Shown here: piece after piece, positions 1 through 7,637 of the stretch
Layout: every line of letters starts with the position of its first letter
Position numbering within the stretch: the stretch's first letter is position 1
NCBI RefSeq assembly: GCF_014646355.1
Contig: NZ_BMNH01000023.1
Span: forward strand, 1-64,000
Reading direction: 5' to 3'
DNA: 64,000 nucleotides
Source of the DNA: Nonomuraea cavernae
GTDB taxonomy: Bacteria > Actinomycetota > Actinomycetes > Streptosporangiales > Streptosporangiaceae
Notes under the pieces: generated by a model
Databases searched by the model: none
The model's input: only the letters and a program-made list of their open reading frames with translations
What the model was told of the DNA's origin: nothing
Program-made: the position numbers and the translations under genes

Positions 1-75
1 GACGGGCTGGGCAGTGAGTCACGCTGCCTGACGCGGACCAAACCGTCGAAACCACCGACGGCCAGGAGCTGCAAG

Positions 76-96
76 CTCAGTCCCTTCAGGGCTGAG
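76..96 (+). terminator. possible hairpin terminator of an upstream gene outside the window
   Basis: CTCAG-t-CCCT pairs with AGGG-CTGAG through a 9-bp stem with one bulged T and a very tight loop, followed on the + strand by a T/C-rich stretch. It would end a rightward gene lying before the window. Bases 1-212 show no credible coding region otherwise. Confidence 0.3.
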
Positions 97-212
97 AAGC
101 TGACTCTCCTTGTTGCTTCTAGGTCCGAGTTCCTTGTGGTCTCCAGCATGCTGATCGGCCGCTCGCCGGGCTTGCGGCTGCGTGCCAGGCGCTTGACGAT
201 CCGTGCCGGGCC

Positions 213-1220
213 TCAGCCACTCGGTGTCAGGCTCGCTCGGCGGTACTCAACGGGGGGCATCCCGTACGCCCGCCGGAACAGCCGGCTGAAGTGCGCCAGG
301 TCGGGCAGTCCCCAGCGGGCCGCGATGCTGCTGACCGGCTGGTCGAAATTGACCGGGTCGGCCAGGTCGCGGCGGCAGCGTTCGAGCCTGCGGTGCCGGA
401 TCCATGCCGCGAGCGTGGTGTCCTGCGACGCGAACAGGCGGTGCAGGTATCGCAGCGAGACATGGTGCGCCGCCGCGACCGTCGCGGGACCGAGGCCGAC
501 GTCGCCCAGGTGCTGCTCGATGAAGGTGTGCACGTGCCGCAGCAGCACCCGTTCGCGGGTCTCCGGATCGAGCGCCGGGAGCTGGGACACCTGCTCGGCG
601 ATGGTGGTGGCCAGCAGGTCCATCACCACCGTGGACACCCGGGCCGCGCTGGCCGGCTGGTAGGTCTCCACGTCGCGGGCCACCCGGGCCAGCAGCGGCG
701 CCGCCAACGCCGCCGTGCCGTCGCTCCCGGAGATCGCGACGGCCGTCAGCCGGGCCGCCGGATCGGCGGGCACGGCCAGCATCTCGCGGGTGAAGCTGAA
801 GACGGCCAGCTCCACCGTCGTGTCGTAGACCAGCTCGTAGGGCCGGGAGAAATCGTAGACGGTGAGGTCGCCCGGCCCCAGCCGCGCCGCGCGGCCGTCC
901 TGCTCGACCAGGATGGTCCCGGACACGGGCATCACCACCCGGTAGAGCTTCGGGGCTTCCTTCCGGATCAAGCCGGGCGTCCGCAGAACGCGGTGCGGCG
1001 TCGTCGTCTGGATCCTGCCGACACCGACCGGGCCGAGCCAGCCCGACTCGATCTGTCCCCGCAGGTCGGCGTCCCGATCCATCCGTACGTCCAGCGGCCC
1101 CAGGATGTCGCACACGACGCTCAGCCAGGCATCCACCCGGTCCGCGGCGGGCACATCACTCGCCCGGATCAGAACAGCCAACCCGTCCTCCGATCCCGGA
1201 AGATCATCGAGCGCGACCAT
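213..1220 (-). CDS. AraC family transcriptional regulator
   Basis: Transcription factor of about 335 aa. The N-terminal two thirds match the AraC-like ligand-binding domain type (segment VIRASDVPAADRVDAW, then a beta-rich region with EQDGRAARLGPGDLTVYDFS). The last ~100 residues are a double helix-turn-helix: VSLRYLHRLFASQDTTLAAW for the first HTH, then WGLPDLAHFSRLFRRAYGMP with the classic FSRxFRxxYGxxP signature. Two further in-frame starts lie upstream (1253 and 1337). The longest would run into the promoter of the divergent PadR gene, and the start at 1220 keeps the whole ligand domain, so it is preferred; none has a strong ribosome site. The effector is unknown. Divergent transcription from the PadR gene makes shared control of the gap plausible. 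Confidence 0.85.
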   Translation of the reverse strand: MVALDDLPGSEDGLAVLIRASDVPAADRVDAWLSVVCDILGPLDVRMDRDADLRGQIESGWLGPVGVGRIQTTTPHRVLRTPGLIRKEAPKLYRVVMPVSGTILVEQDGRAARLGPGDLTVYDFSRPYELVYDTTVELAVFSFTREMLAVPADPAARLTAVAISGSDGTAALAAPLLARVARDVETYQPASAARVSTVVMDLLATTIAEQVSQLPALDPETRERVLLRHVHTFIEQHLGDVGLGPATVAAAHHVSLRYLHRLFASQDTTLAAWIRHRRLERCRRDLADPVNFDQPVSSIAARWGLPDLAHFSRLFRRAYGMPPVEYRRASLTPSG

Positions 1221-1348
1221 GATCGGCCTGAAGGGCGCAATCCGCACGACCATTCTGGCCGACCGCTGCCGTCCCCGCCTACCGGCCGTACACCGAAGGG
1301 GCGTTCGGAGCGCCGTCGCCGCCCCCTCTTGCCCCATAGTACGGATGA

Positions 1349-1360
1349 CGATATATATCG
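1349..1360. promoter_or_regulatory. PadR-type palindromic operator
   Basis: CGATATATATCG is a perfect 12-bp palindrome ending three bases before the ATG of the PadR gene, in otherwise GC-rich sequence. AT-rich ATAT palindromes of this kind are typical autoregulatory sites of actinobacterial PadR proteins. The position implies a leaderless or nearly leaderless transcript repressed by its own product. Inference from position and motif. Confidence 0.6.
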
Positions 1361-1363
1361 ACT

Positions 1364-1690
1364 ATGGCGCTACGCGAACAGAGCTACCTTGTGCTGCTGG
1401 CCCTTTCCGAAGGTCCCCTTCACGGTTACGGCGTGATCAAAGCCGTGCGGGAGTTGTCGGAGGACCGCGTACGCCTCGGCGCGGGCACCCTCTACGGAGC
1501 ACTCGACCGCCTGACCAGAACGGGGCTCGCCCGCGTAGACAGCGAAGAGGTCGTGGACGGCCGTCACCGCCGCTACTACGAACTGACCGGCCAGGGCGCC
1601 GAGCTCCTGGCCGAGGAGACCGCCCGACTGACCAGGCTCGCCGCGACCGCGCAACGCCGACTCGGCTCACGACTTCAGCCCGGGACGTGA
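1364..1690 (+). CDS. PadR family transcriptional regulator
   Basis: Winged-helix repressor of 108 aa, the usual size for the short PadR subfamily. The motif LLALSEGPLHGYGVIKAV is the canonical PadR recognition-helix region, followed by the wing (LGAGTLYGALDRLTRTGL) and RRYYELTGQG. The ATG lies only three bases after an ATAT palindrome, so it is probably leaderless and autoregulated. Its stop codon lies just before the start of the next gene, a membrane protein that is probably its co-regulated target. PadR proteins of this type usually control a neighbouring membrane protein or transporter; the signal is unknown. Confidence 0.92.
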   Translation: MALREQSYLVLLALSEGPLHGYGVIKAVRELSEDRVRLGAGTLYGALDRLTRTGLARVDSEEVVDGRHRRYYELTGQGAELLAEETARLTRLAATAQRRLGSRLQPGT

Positions 1691-1692
1691 TC

Positions 1693-2178
1693 ATGAATTC
1701 CTACGAACGCCGCTGCCGACTCCTTCTGCAGGCCTACCCGTCCCGCTATCGACAGGCGCGCGGCGAGGAGTTGATCGGCACGTTGCTCGACCTGGCGGAG
1801 CCGGAGCGCGCCTGGCCCACCCTGCGCGACTCGCTCGACGTCGTACGTGGCGGCATCGTCCTGCGCCTGCGCGAGCGCCCACCACTGTGGCACTGGGCGA
1901 GATACCGGCTGTTGCACAAGCGCCTTCCCTACGCCTACCGCTGGTGGGCACGCGACGACCTGGTCGGTAAGTGGTACCTGGCGCGGCAGTACATGGCGTG
2001 GCTGCTCCTCACGTCGCCCCTGTGGACCTTCATCGCCCCCGGAGGTCTCCTCTGGGGCGACCTGGTGATCGCCTCGGCGCTCCTCCTCATGGTCGGCTAT
2101 CTCAGCCGGCCGACCCTGCGCCGCTACCAGCTGAGCAGACACGAGTTCGACCACGAGGGCACACCCATCGGCCAATGA
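1693..2178 (+). CDS. PadR-linked small membrane protein
   Basis: Protein of 161 aa of unknown function. The N-terminal part (YERRCRLLLQAYPSRYR, then GEELIGTLLDLAEPERAWPT) is a recurrent actinobacterial cytoplasmic module found next to PadR regulators. The C-terminal half has two hydrophobic stretches (around YMAWLLLTSPLWTFIAPGG and LVIASALLLMVGYLS). ATG 1693 has a GGGA ribosome site seven bases upstream. A GTG at 1687 overlapping the PadR stop is the alternative start and would imply translational coupling. It is the only gene in the presumed PadR operon, so it is the likely regulated output, perhaps an envelope or permease-associated factor. Confidence 0.75.
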   Translation: MNSYERRCRLLLQAYPSRYRQARGEELIGTLLDLAEPERAWPTLRDSLDVVRGGIVLRLRERPPLWHWARYRLLHKRLPYAYRWWARDDLVGKWYLARQYMAWLLLTSPLWTFIAPGGLLWGDLVIASALLLMVGYLSRPTLRRYQLSRHEFDHEGTPIGQ

Positions 2179-2190
2179 ACGTTGACGGCG

Positions 2191-2799
2191 TCAAGACGAT
2201 CCCCCGGCCTTGAGTGCGGCGGCGGTGTCGACGGCGCGCCGGGCCTGGTAGCGGGCCGCCTCCAAGGACACGTCGTTGGGCGGACCATCGCCGACCACGT
2301 GGGAGGTGCCGTAGGGATTGCCCGACTTGAACTGGACGGGGTCGGTGTAGCCGGGTGGCACGATGATGCCGCCCCAGTGGTAGAACGTGTTCCCCAGCGC
2401 CAGGAGGGTGGACTCCTGTCCGCCGTGGGCGGTGTTGCTGGCGGTGAACGCCGAATAGACCTTGTCGGCGAGCCTGCCCCGTGCCCACAGGCCGCCGGTG
2501 GTTTCGATGAACGCCCTGAGCTGGCTGGCCGGGTTGCCGAAGCGGGTGGGGGTGCCGAACAACACCACGTCGGCCCAGTCCAGGTCGTCGAGGCCGGCCT
2601 CGGCGACGTCGGCGGTGTCCTGGAGGTGCTGGGCCCAGGCGGGCTTGGCGTTGATCGCCGCCGGTGGGGCCAGTTCGGCGACCTTGCGCAGCCGCACCTG
2701 TGCGCCGGCCTTCTCCGCGCCCTCGGCGGCGGCTCGCGCCAGGGCGTGCACGGTGCCGGTGGCGCTGTAGTAGATGATGGCGACGTTCACGGGTTCCAT
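2191..2799 (-). CDS. wrbA: WrbA-type NAD(P)H:quinone oxidoreductase
   Basis: Flavodoxin-fold FMN enzyme of 202 aa, the usual WrbA length, that performs two-electron reduction of quinones. The FMN phosphate loop is seen at the N terminus (YYSATGTVHALA). The conserved GTPTRFGNPASQLRAFIE and the SNTAHGGQESTLLALGNTFYH region carry the isoalloxazine-binding and tetramer contacts typical of the family. It is transcribed away from an ECF sigma gene, and the gap between them holds several copies of a CCTCACAT element, so oxidative or quinone stress control by that sigma factor is a reasonable inference. It nearly abuts the end of the PadR-linked gene, tail to tail. Confidence 0.93.
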   Translation of the reverse strand: MEPVNVAIIYYSATGTVHALARAAAEGAEKAGAQVRLRKVAELAPPAAINAKPAWAQHLQDTADVAEAGLDDLDWADVVLFGTPTRFGNPASQLRAFIETTGGLWARGRLADKVYSAFTASNTAHGGQESTLLALGNTFYHWGGIIVPPGYTDPVQFKSGNPYGTSHVVGDGPPNDVSLEAARYQARRAVDTAAALKAGGSS

Positions 2800-2890
2800 G
2801 GTGGGTTTCCTCTCTTCGCCGGATCCAGCCTGCGCATGAGTACCGGCGGAAATGGCGTTCGTCTCAGCAGTACGACGAGACGACCCCTCA

Positions 2891-2950
2891 GAATGTGAGG
2901 CGATGCGGCCAACCTCACATTCGCCAACCTCACATCGCCAACCTCACATT
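2891..2950. repeat. CCAACCTCACAT direct repeats with one inverted copy
   Basis: CCAACCTCACAT occurs at 2909-2920, 2924-2935 and 2938-2949 (periods 15 and 14), and GAATGTGAGG at 2891-2900 is the inverted form of 2913-2922. The cluster lies 60-120 bases upstream of the ECF sigma start and within 150 bases of the divergent wrbA start. It looks like a multi-site operator or a slippage-expanded promoter region. Confidence 0.7.
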
Positions 2951-3010
2951 CCAGGCGGTTGTCTCGTCGATCTCATGAGGACAGACGCGACAAAGGAAGT
3001 CGGCGGCACC

Positions 3011-3946
3011 ATGACCACCCCACCCCAGCCAGAAGACGGCCGGCTCGATCCGGGCCTGAGCGCGATCATGAGCGAGCGGCGTCAGCTGATCAATCTCGCG
3101 TACCGGCTGCTCGGCTCCCTGGCCGACGCCGAGGACGTCGTACAGGAGACGTACGCCCGCTGGTACGCCATGTCCCGGCGACAGCAGGAGGCCATCGAAT
3201 CGCCCGGCGGCTGGCTGACGAAGGTCGCCAGTCGCATCTGCCTCGACCTGCTCGGCTCGGCACGGGCCCGGCGCGAGAGCTACGTGGGCGAATGGATCCC
3301 GGAGCCGCTGCCCGATCGTACGGAGTGGATCAGCGGACGGCGGGGCGGCACCACCGTCGACCCGGCCGACCGGGTCACTCTCGACGAGTCCATCAACATG
3401 GCCTTCCTCGTCGTGCTCGAATCGATGACCCCTGCCGAGCGGGTCGCGTTCATCCTGCACGATGTCTTCCGCTACTCCTTCGCCGAAGTGGCCGAGATCG
3501 TCGGCCGCACGCCGGCGGCATGCCGCCAGCTGGCCTCCTCGGCCCGGCGCCGCATCCGCGCGTCGCAGGCGTGCGCGGTTCCGTCGACCCCGCGCGCCGA
3601 CATCGTCAGGGACTTCAAGCAGGCGTGGGAGGCCAAGGACATCGACGCCCTCATCGGCCTGCTCGATCCCGACGCCGCGGCGATCGCCGACGGCGGCGGC
3701 CTGGTCAGCGCCGTGCTCCACCCCATCGAAGGCGGCGAGCGGATCGCGCGCGCCCTCGTCGACATCGTCGGCGAGGTGCCCGACCTGACGATGCTGGAGC
3801 GCACGGTCAACGGCCAGCCCGGTCTGGTGACTCAGCAGGACGGCGTCACCGTGGTGGTGATGGCGTTCGACGTCGCAGGCGACCGGATCAAGCAGATCTG
3901 GGCGGTACGCAACCCGGAGAAGCTCCGGACGTGGACGACGGGCTGA
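3011..3946 (+). CDS. SigJ-like ECF sigma factor with SnoaL-type C-terminal domain
   Basis: RNA polymerase sigma factor of 311 aa. Sigma region 2 is seen at about residues 20-85 (LINLAYRLLGSLADAEDVVQ, then ETYARWYAM), and region 4 at about 125-180 (LESMTPAERVAFILHDVF, AEVAEIVGRTPAACRQLASSARRRIR). The remaining ~110 residues form a SnoaL/NTF2-like domain (DFKQAWEAKDIDALIGLLDP). In SigJ/ECF41-type factors this domain is fused and modulates sigma activity in place of a separate anti-sigma factor. ATG 3011 has a good AAGGAAG site; ATG 2975 is possible but lacks one. The repeat cluster upstream may be its own target. Confidence 0.9.
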   Translation: MTTPPQPEDGRLDPGLSAIMSERRQLINLAYRLLGSLADAEDVVQETYARWYAMSRRQQEAIESPGGWLTKVASRICLDLLGSARARRESYVGEWIPEPLPDRTEWISGRRGGTTVDPADRVTLDESINMAFLVVLESMTPAERVAFILHDVFRYSFAEVAEIVGRTPAACRQLASSARRRIRASQACAVPSTPRADIVRDFKQAWEAKDIDALIGLLDPDAAAIADGGGLVSAVLHPIEGGERIARALVDIVGEVPDLTMLERTVNGQPGLVTQQDGVTVVVMAFDVAGDRIKQIWAVRNPEKLRTWTTG

Positions 3947-4013
3947 CGCGCGTCTCGTACCGCCGGACCGGCTACGGGCAGCTTCGCGGGTCGTCAGCGC
4001 GTGCGGCCGGCGG

Positions 4014-5075
4014 TCAGGGGGTGCGGCGCAGAGGTGGACGGCTGACCCAGGTGGCCCAGCGCCAGAGCCATTCGAGAGGACCTTGGCGATAGCGACGCAG
4101 CCAGAGCGTGGACACCAGCCACTGGGGGATGAGGATGGCTCCGGCGATCAGGAGCACCGTCGCCGAGGACCAGCCGTCCGGGACGCTGCCGATGAGGCGG
4201 GCGGCCAGCAGGACGAGGACCGTGGCGGACAGGTAGTTGGTCAGCGCCATCCGGCCCAGCGGGGCGAAAACCGTCTGAAGCACCGGCCGGAGCGGCGTCC
4301 TGAGCAGGAGCAGCAGGGCGCACACGTAGACGCCCGCCATCAGCGCCCCGGCGAGGCCGAACCAGGTGTTGAGGTGCGCGTCGTCGATCGGTGTCCGGAC
4401 CTGTAGCCACACCGCGGGCAACGCTCCCGCCGCGAAGACCAGGCCCAGCGCGGCCGGAACCCGAACAGAGCCCTCGATCCGGTCGATCACCCCGTAACGG
4501 GTCAACGCCGAGCCCAGGAGGAACAGTCCGGGCACCAGGGGCACGCCGTTGCCGCCGAGGATCAGCGGCGTCACGATGAGAACGGCCGCGAGTCCCGCGA
4601 CGGCCCAGCGCGGCAGCCAGGTCGAGGGCAGCAGCACCAGCAGGCCGACGATGGCATAGATGGTCAGGATGTCGCCCCGCCACAGCAGGAACATGTGAGC
4701 CAGGCCGATGGCGAGCAGGGCCAGGAGCCGGCGCAGCAGGAGCACGCGCGGACGCGGCACCCGTCGTCCCGCGGATCTCACCAGTAGCGAGAAACCGATG
4801 CCGAACAGCAGCGAGAAGATCGGGAAGAAGCGCTGGTCGACGAAGAGCCCCAGCCCCAGCCAGGAGCCGTCCTGGCTCGTCGCCACCACGGGCTGCGTGG
4901 TCGACACGGTGTGGACCATGTGGGCGATCGGCTTGACGTTGGCCACCAGGATTCCGCATAAGGCGAACCCTCGCAGCACGTCGAGCGCGGCGATCCGCGG
5001 CTGGTCGGAGGGCGTCGTGGCGGGGTGCGCCGATCCGGCGGCCTGCGGTGTCGGGGGGTGTTTTTCCTGCGGCAT
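4014..5075 (-). CDS. DUF418 domain-containing membrane protein
   Basis: Polytopic membrane protein of 353 aa in the YeiB/DUF418 family. The N terminus has the diagnostic ALDVLRGFALCGIL first helix, followed by FFPIFSLLFGIGFSLL. The C-terminal DUF418 part has the GRMALTNYLSATVL signature and ends with PLEWLWRWATW. About ten hydrophobic segments are visible. The biochemical function of the family is not established; it is predicted to be a transporter or acyltransferase-like protein. The start is the ATG before PQEKHPPTPQA; codons further upstream give only low-complexity, shadow-like sequence. Neighbours do not suggest a pathway. Confidence 0.88.
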   Translation of the reverse strand: MPQEKHPPTPQAAGSAHPATTPSDQPRIAALDVLRGFALCGILVANVKPIAHMVHTVSTTQPVVATSQDGSWLGLGLFVDQRFFPIFSLLFGIGFSLLVRSAGRRVPRPRVLLLRRLLALLAIGLAHMFLLWRGDILTIYAIVGLLVLLPSTWLPRWAVAGLAAVLIVTPLILGGNGVPLVPGLFLLGSALTRYGVIDRIEGSVRVPAALGLVFAAGALPAVWLQVRTPIDDAHLNTWFGLAGALMAGVYVCALLLLLRTPLRPVLQTVFAPLGRMALTNYLSATVLVLLAARLIGSVPDGWSSATVLLIAGAILIPQWLVSTLWLRRYRQGPLEWLWRWATWVSRPPLRRTP

Positions 5076-5179
5076 GGGGCTTGATTCTGTGGTCCCCGGG
5101 CCGATGCCGGATCGGTCGAAAGGAGGTTGTTCGGCGGTCCGGACCGTACTTCCAGCCGATTCTGTGCCGGGCTGACCCG

Positions 5180-6418
5180 TCAGCCGAGGCGGTCGGCCCG
5201 GCCGAGCAGGTATCGCCGCTCTACCTGGTTGTCCGTCAAGGTGGCCGCCTCGCGGTACAGCGTCGCCGCCCCGGCCGTGTCGCCGGTCAGCTGGAACAGG
5301 TGGGCGCGCACCGCGCGTTCCCGTTGCCGGGTGAGTGGTTCCTGATCCAGCCGGTGGCGCCGGTTGAGGTCGTCGAGCAGGGCCAGCCCCCTGGCCGGCC
5401 CGTACGCCTGGGCCACCGCGACCACCCGGCTGAGCCGCACCGGCGCGGTCGGGGTGAGCCGTTCGAGCCACAGGTACAGCGCCGCGATCTGCGGCCAGTC
5501 CGTCTCCGCCGGGCCGGCGGCGGCGGCGTGCACGGACGCGATCGCCGCCTGCAACTGGTACGGGCCCACCATCCGCCGGCTCCAGGCGCGGTCGATCAGC
5601 TCGGTGCCTTCGCGGATCAGCCGGGAATCCCACCGGGTCCGATCCTGCTCCTCCAGCGGCACCAGCTCGTCGTCGTCGGTACGGGCGGTGCGCCGCGACT
5701 CGGTGAGCAGCATCAGCGCGAGCAGCCCGGTCACCTCGGCGTCGTCCGGCAGGGAGTCACGGAGCATGCGGGTCAGCCGGATCGCTTCGCGGGTCAGGTC
5801 GACGCGGGCGAGCTCGACGCCGGTGGAGGCCGTGTAGCCCTCGTTGAAGATCAGATAGAGCACCTGCGTCACGGCGGCCATCCGACTGTCGCGGTCCGTT
5901 TCCTCCGGCGGTGTGAAGCGGGCGCCGGCCCGGGCCAGTCGCTGTTTGGCGCGGCTGATCCGCGTACCCATGGTGTTCTCGGTGGTCCCGTAGGCGTGTG
6001 CGATCTCGGCGGTCGTCAGACCGCCCACCGCGCGCAGCGTGAGCGCCACCTGGGACGTGGTGCTCAGCGCGGGGTGGCAGCAGAGCAGCAGCAGGGTGAG
6101 GCTGTCGTCGCTCTCCTGAGGAGGACCCGCCCGGCGGGCCGGTTCCTGCATGGCCAGTTCGGTCAGTCCGGCTTCCCGCTCGCGCCGGCGCCGGGCCTGG
6201 TCGGAGCGGAGCAGGTCGACCATCCGCCGGTAGCCGATCCGGATCAGCCAGCTGCGCGGGTCGTCCGGCACGCCGTCGGCCTGCCACGTCCGGCTCGCGG
6301 TGAGCATCGCCTCCTGCAGCGCGTCCTCGGCGATGTCGAAGTGTCCGAACCGCCGTACCAACGCGCCGAGCACCTGCGGCGCCTCCGCGCGCAGCAGTCG
6401 CTCGACGTCCGTGGTCAT
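5180..6418 (-). CDS. ECF42-type sigma factor (DUF6596, TPR-like C terminus)
   Basis: Sigma factor of 412 aa, about twice normal ECF length. Region 2 covers residues ~10-90 (FGHFDIAEDALQEAMLTA, DDPRSWLIRIGYRRMVDLLR). Region 4 covers ~120-180 (LTLRAVGGLTTAEIAHAYGT, ENTMGTRISRAKQRL). A long helical C-terminal domain follows (VTQVLYLIFNEGYTASTG, YQLQAAIASVHAAAA), the DUF6596/TPR-like extension diagnostic of group ECF42. ECF42 members normally sit beside DGPF/YCII genes and have no anti-sigma factor, and that partner lies 67 bases upstream here. The start is the ATG before TTDVERLLRAEAP. The stimulus is unknown. Confidence 0.93.
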   Translation of the reverse strand: MTTDVERLLRAEAPQVLGALVRRFGHFDIAEDALQEAMLTASRTWQADGVPDDPRSWLIRIGYRRMVDLLRSDQARRRREREAGLTELAMQEPARRAGPPQESDDSLTLLLLCCHPALSTTSQVALTLRAVGGLTTAEIAHAYGTTENTMGTRISRAKQRLARAGARFTPPEETDRDSRMAAVTQVLYLIFNEGYTASTGVELARVDLTREAIRLTRMLRDSLPDDAEVTGLLALMLLTESRRTARTDDDELVPLEEQDRTRWDSRLIREGTELIDRAWSRRMVGPYQLQAAIASVHAAAAGPAETDWPQIAALYLWLERLTPTAPVRLSRVVAVAQAYGPARGLALLDDLNRRHRLDQEPLTRQRERAVRAHLFQLTGDTAGAATLYREAATLTDNQVERRYLLGRADRLG

Positions 6419-6485
6419 GCGGAGGCCGCCCCTCGCGTGCCCTCCCGCCACTCCGCTCCGGCCAGGCGTCGCTCGGTACGATCGA

Positions 6486-6857
6486 TCATGCCGTGAAGTC
6501 CTCGCCCATGATCGGCCGGATCTCGATCGGCTCACCCAGCACCTCGGCGATCCGCGAGCCGATCTCGACGGCTCGTTCATGGCCGGCCACGTCGATCACC
6601 GCGAAGCTGGCCAGGACCTCCTTGAGCTCGGCGAACGGTCCGTCGGTCGCCACCACGCCGTCCGCGGTTCTGCGCACCGTGGTGCTGACCGCCGGGTGGC
6701 CGAGGCCCTCGCTGCCAACGAACTCGCCGGTCTCGATCAGCTCCTTCTCGAACAGCTGGTACGCGGCGAACGCGGCCATCGCCTCATCGGACGGTGTGTC
6801 GGCGGTCGCGGCGTCCCACGCGGCGGCGGGAGTGTAGCTGAGCAGCAGATACTTCAT
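6486..6857 (-). CDS. YCII/DGPF-domain protein, ECF42 partner
   Basis: Small ferredoxin-like-fold protein of 123 aa. It begins MKYLLLSYTP and contains ATDGPFAELKEVLASFAVID, the DGPF signature with the conserved Asp-Gly-Pro-Phe, and ends with IEIRPIMGEDF. Such proteins are the standard partner of ECF42 sigma factors; some YCII relatives are dehalogenase-like or lactone-related, but no reaction is assigned. The AGAGGA ribosome site fits the chosen ATG. It precedes the sigma gene in a likely two-gene operon whose promoter lies in the dyad region with the CRP-type box. Confidence 0.92.
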   Translation of the reverse strand: MKYLLLSYTPAAAWDAATADTPSDEAMAAFAAYQLFEKELIETGEFVGSEGLGHPAVSTTVRRTADGVVATDGPFAELKEVLASFAVIDVAGHERAVEIGSRIAEVLGEPIEIRPIMGEDFTA

Positions 6858-6922
6858 GAGGAAATCCTCTTCGATCGTGCCCGTGCGACGGTGCCCGGGG
6901 TCAGACGGAGCGGCGCGAGGAC

Positions 6923-7042
6923 GGGTTCGTGCCGGTACCTCGAAGCCGGACCTGGGATCTCGACCTGGCCGCGATGTGATCCACATCACACACGCCGGGT
7001 GTCGAGGTGCGGGGGCCGGCTTCGAGGTAGCGGCAGGAACTC
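6923..7042. repeat. long inverted repeat centred on the CRP-type box
   Basis: Arms 6931-6964 and 7001-7034 match as reverse complements at 28 of 34 positions, including a perfect 14-bp core TACCTCGAAGCCGG. Weaker similarity extends outward to about 6923 and 7042. The dyad axis falls at 6982.5, exactly the axis of the palindrome at 6975-6990. It fills the gap between the divergent YCII gene and the DUF1579-like gene. Confidence 0.8.
6975..6990. promoter_or_regulatory. perfect CRP-family binding site
   Basis: TGTGATCCACATCACA fits the consensus TGTGA-N6-TCACA of CRP/FNR-family regulators (Crp/GlxR in actinobacteria) with no mismatch. It lies between two divergent genes, 118 bases from the YCII start and 68 bases from the DUF1579-like start. 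Binding by a Crp homologue is inferred. Confidence 0.65.
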
Positions 7043-7057
7043 ACCGAGGAGGACGAG

Positions 7058-7483
7058 ATGTCTGAGAACAACCAGCCGAGCGCCGAACTGAAGGCTCTGG
7101 AGCGCCTGGTCGGCACCTGGGCGGTTACCGGCGGCGCCGAGGGAACCGTGCGGTACGAGTGGATGCCGGGCCGGTTCTTCCTGCTCCAGCACGTCGAGCT
7201 CAGCCAGTTCGGCCAGCCGGTCACCGGGCTGGAGGTGATCGGAAACCTGCGCCCGTTCGGCGAGCCGGTCGGCGCGGACGTGGTGTCGCGGTTCTACGAC
7301 TCGGTCGGCAACACCTTCGACTACGTCTACGAGCTGAACGGCGACAAGCTGACCATCTGGGCCGGGGCCAAGGGCAGCCCGGCGTACTACGAGGGCACGT
7401 TCAGCGCCGACGACGCCACGGTCACCGGCGAATGGGTCTACCCCGGCGGGGGCGGATACGAGTCGAGCATGACCCGCATCTGA
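7058..7483 (+). CDS. DUF1579-like small lipocalin-fold protein
   Basis: Protein of 141 aa. It has the pattern LKALERLVGTWAVTGG near the N terminus, then alternating strands (YEWMPGRFFLLQHVEL, EVIGNLRPFG) and ends GEWVYPGGGGYESSMTRI. This is the THAP4/DUF1579-type beta-barrel layout that opens with an xLxxLVGTW motif. No catalytic function is established for such stand-alone proteins. A strong GAGGAGG ribosome site precedes the ATG. It is transcribed divergently from the YCII-ECF42 pair and shares their regulatory dyad, so it may belong to the same response. Confidence 0.7.
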   Translation: MSENNQPSAELKALERLVGTWAVTGGAEGTVRYEWMPGRFFLLQHVELSQFGQPVTGLEVIGNLRPFGEPVGADVVSRFYDSVGNTFDYVYELNGDKLTIWAGAKGSPAYYEGTFSADDATVTGEWVYPGGGGYESSMTRI

Positions 7484-7637
7484 AGCCGTCCCCGGCATGG
7501 CCGGAAGCGGTGGGCTCACCTGAACAGGGGGACCGCCGTTCCCGGCCGTTCACCCGGACGGTGCGTAACGCCGCGGCGACTCCGCTTGCTCGGGTGCCGG
7601 TCCCGGTCAGAGATGAGCAGGGCGTCGAAGGCGATCT

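Noticed and set aside
2182..2898. 238-aa open frame opposite wrbA
   Set aside because: Antisense shadow; the flavodoxin motifs on the minus strand identify the true gene.
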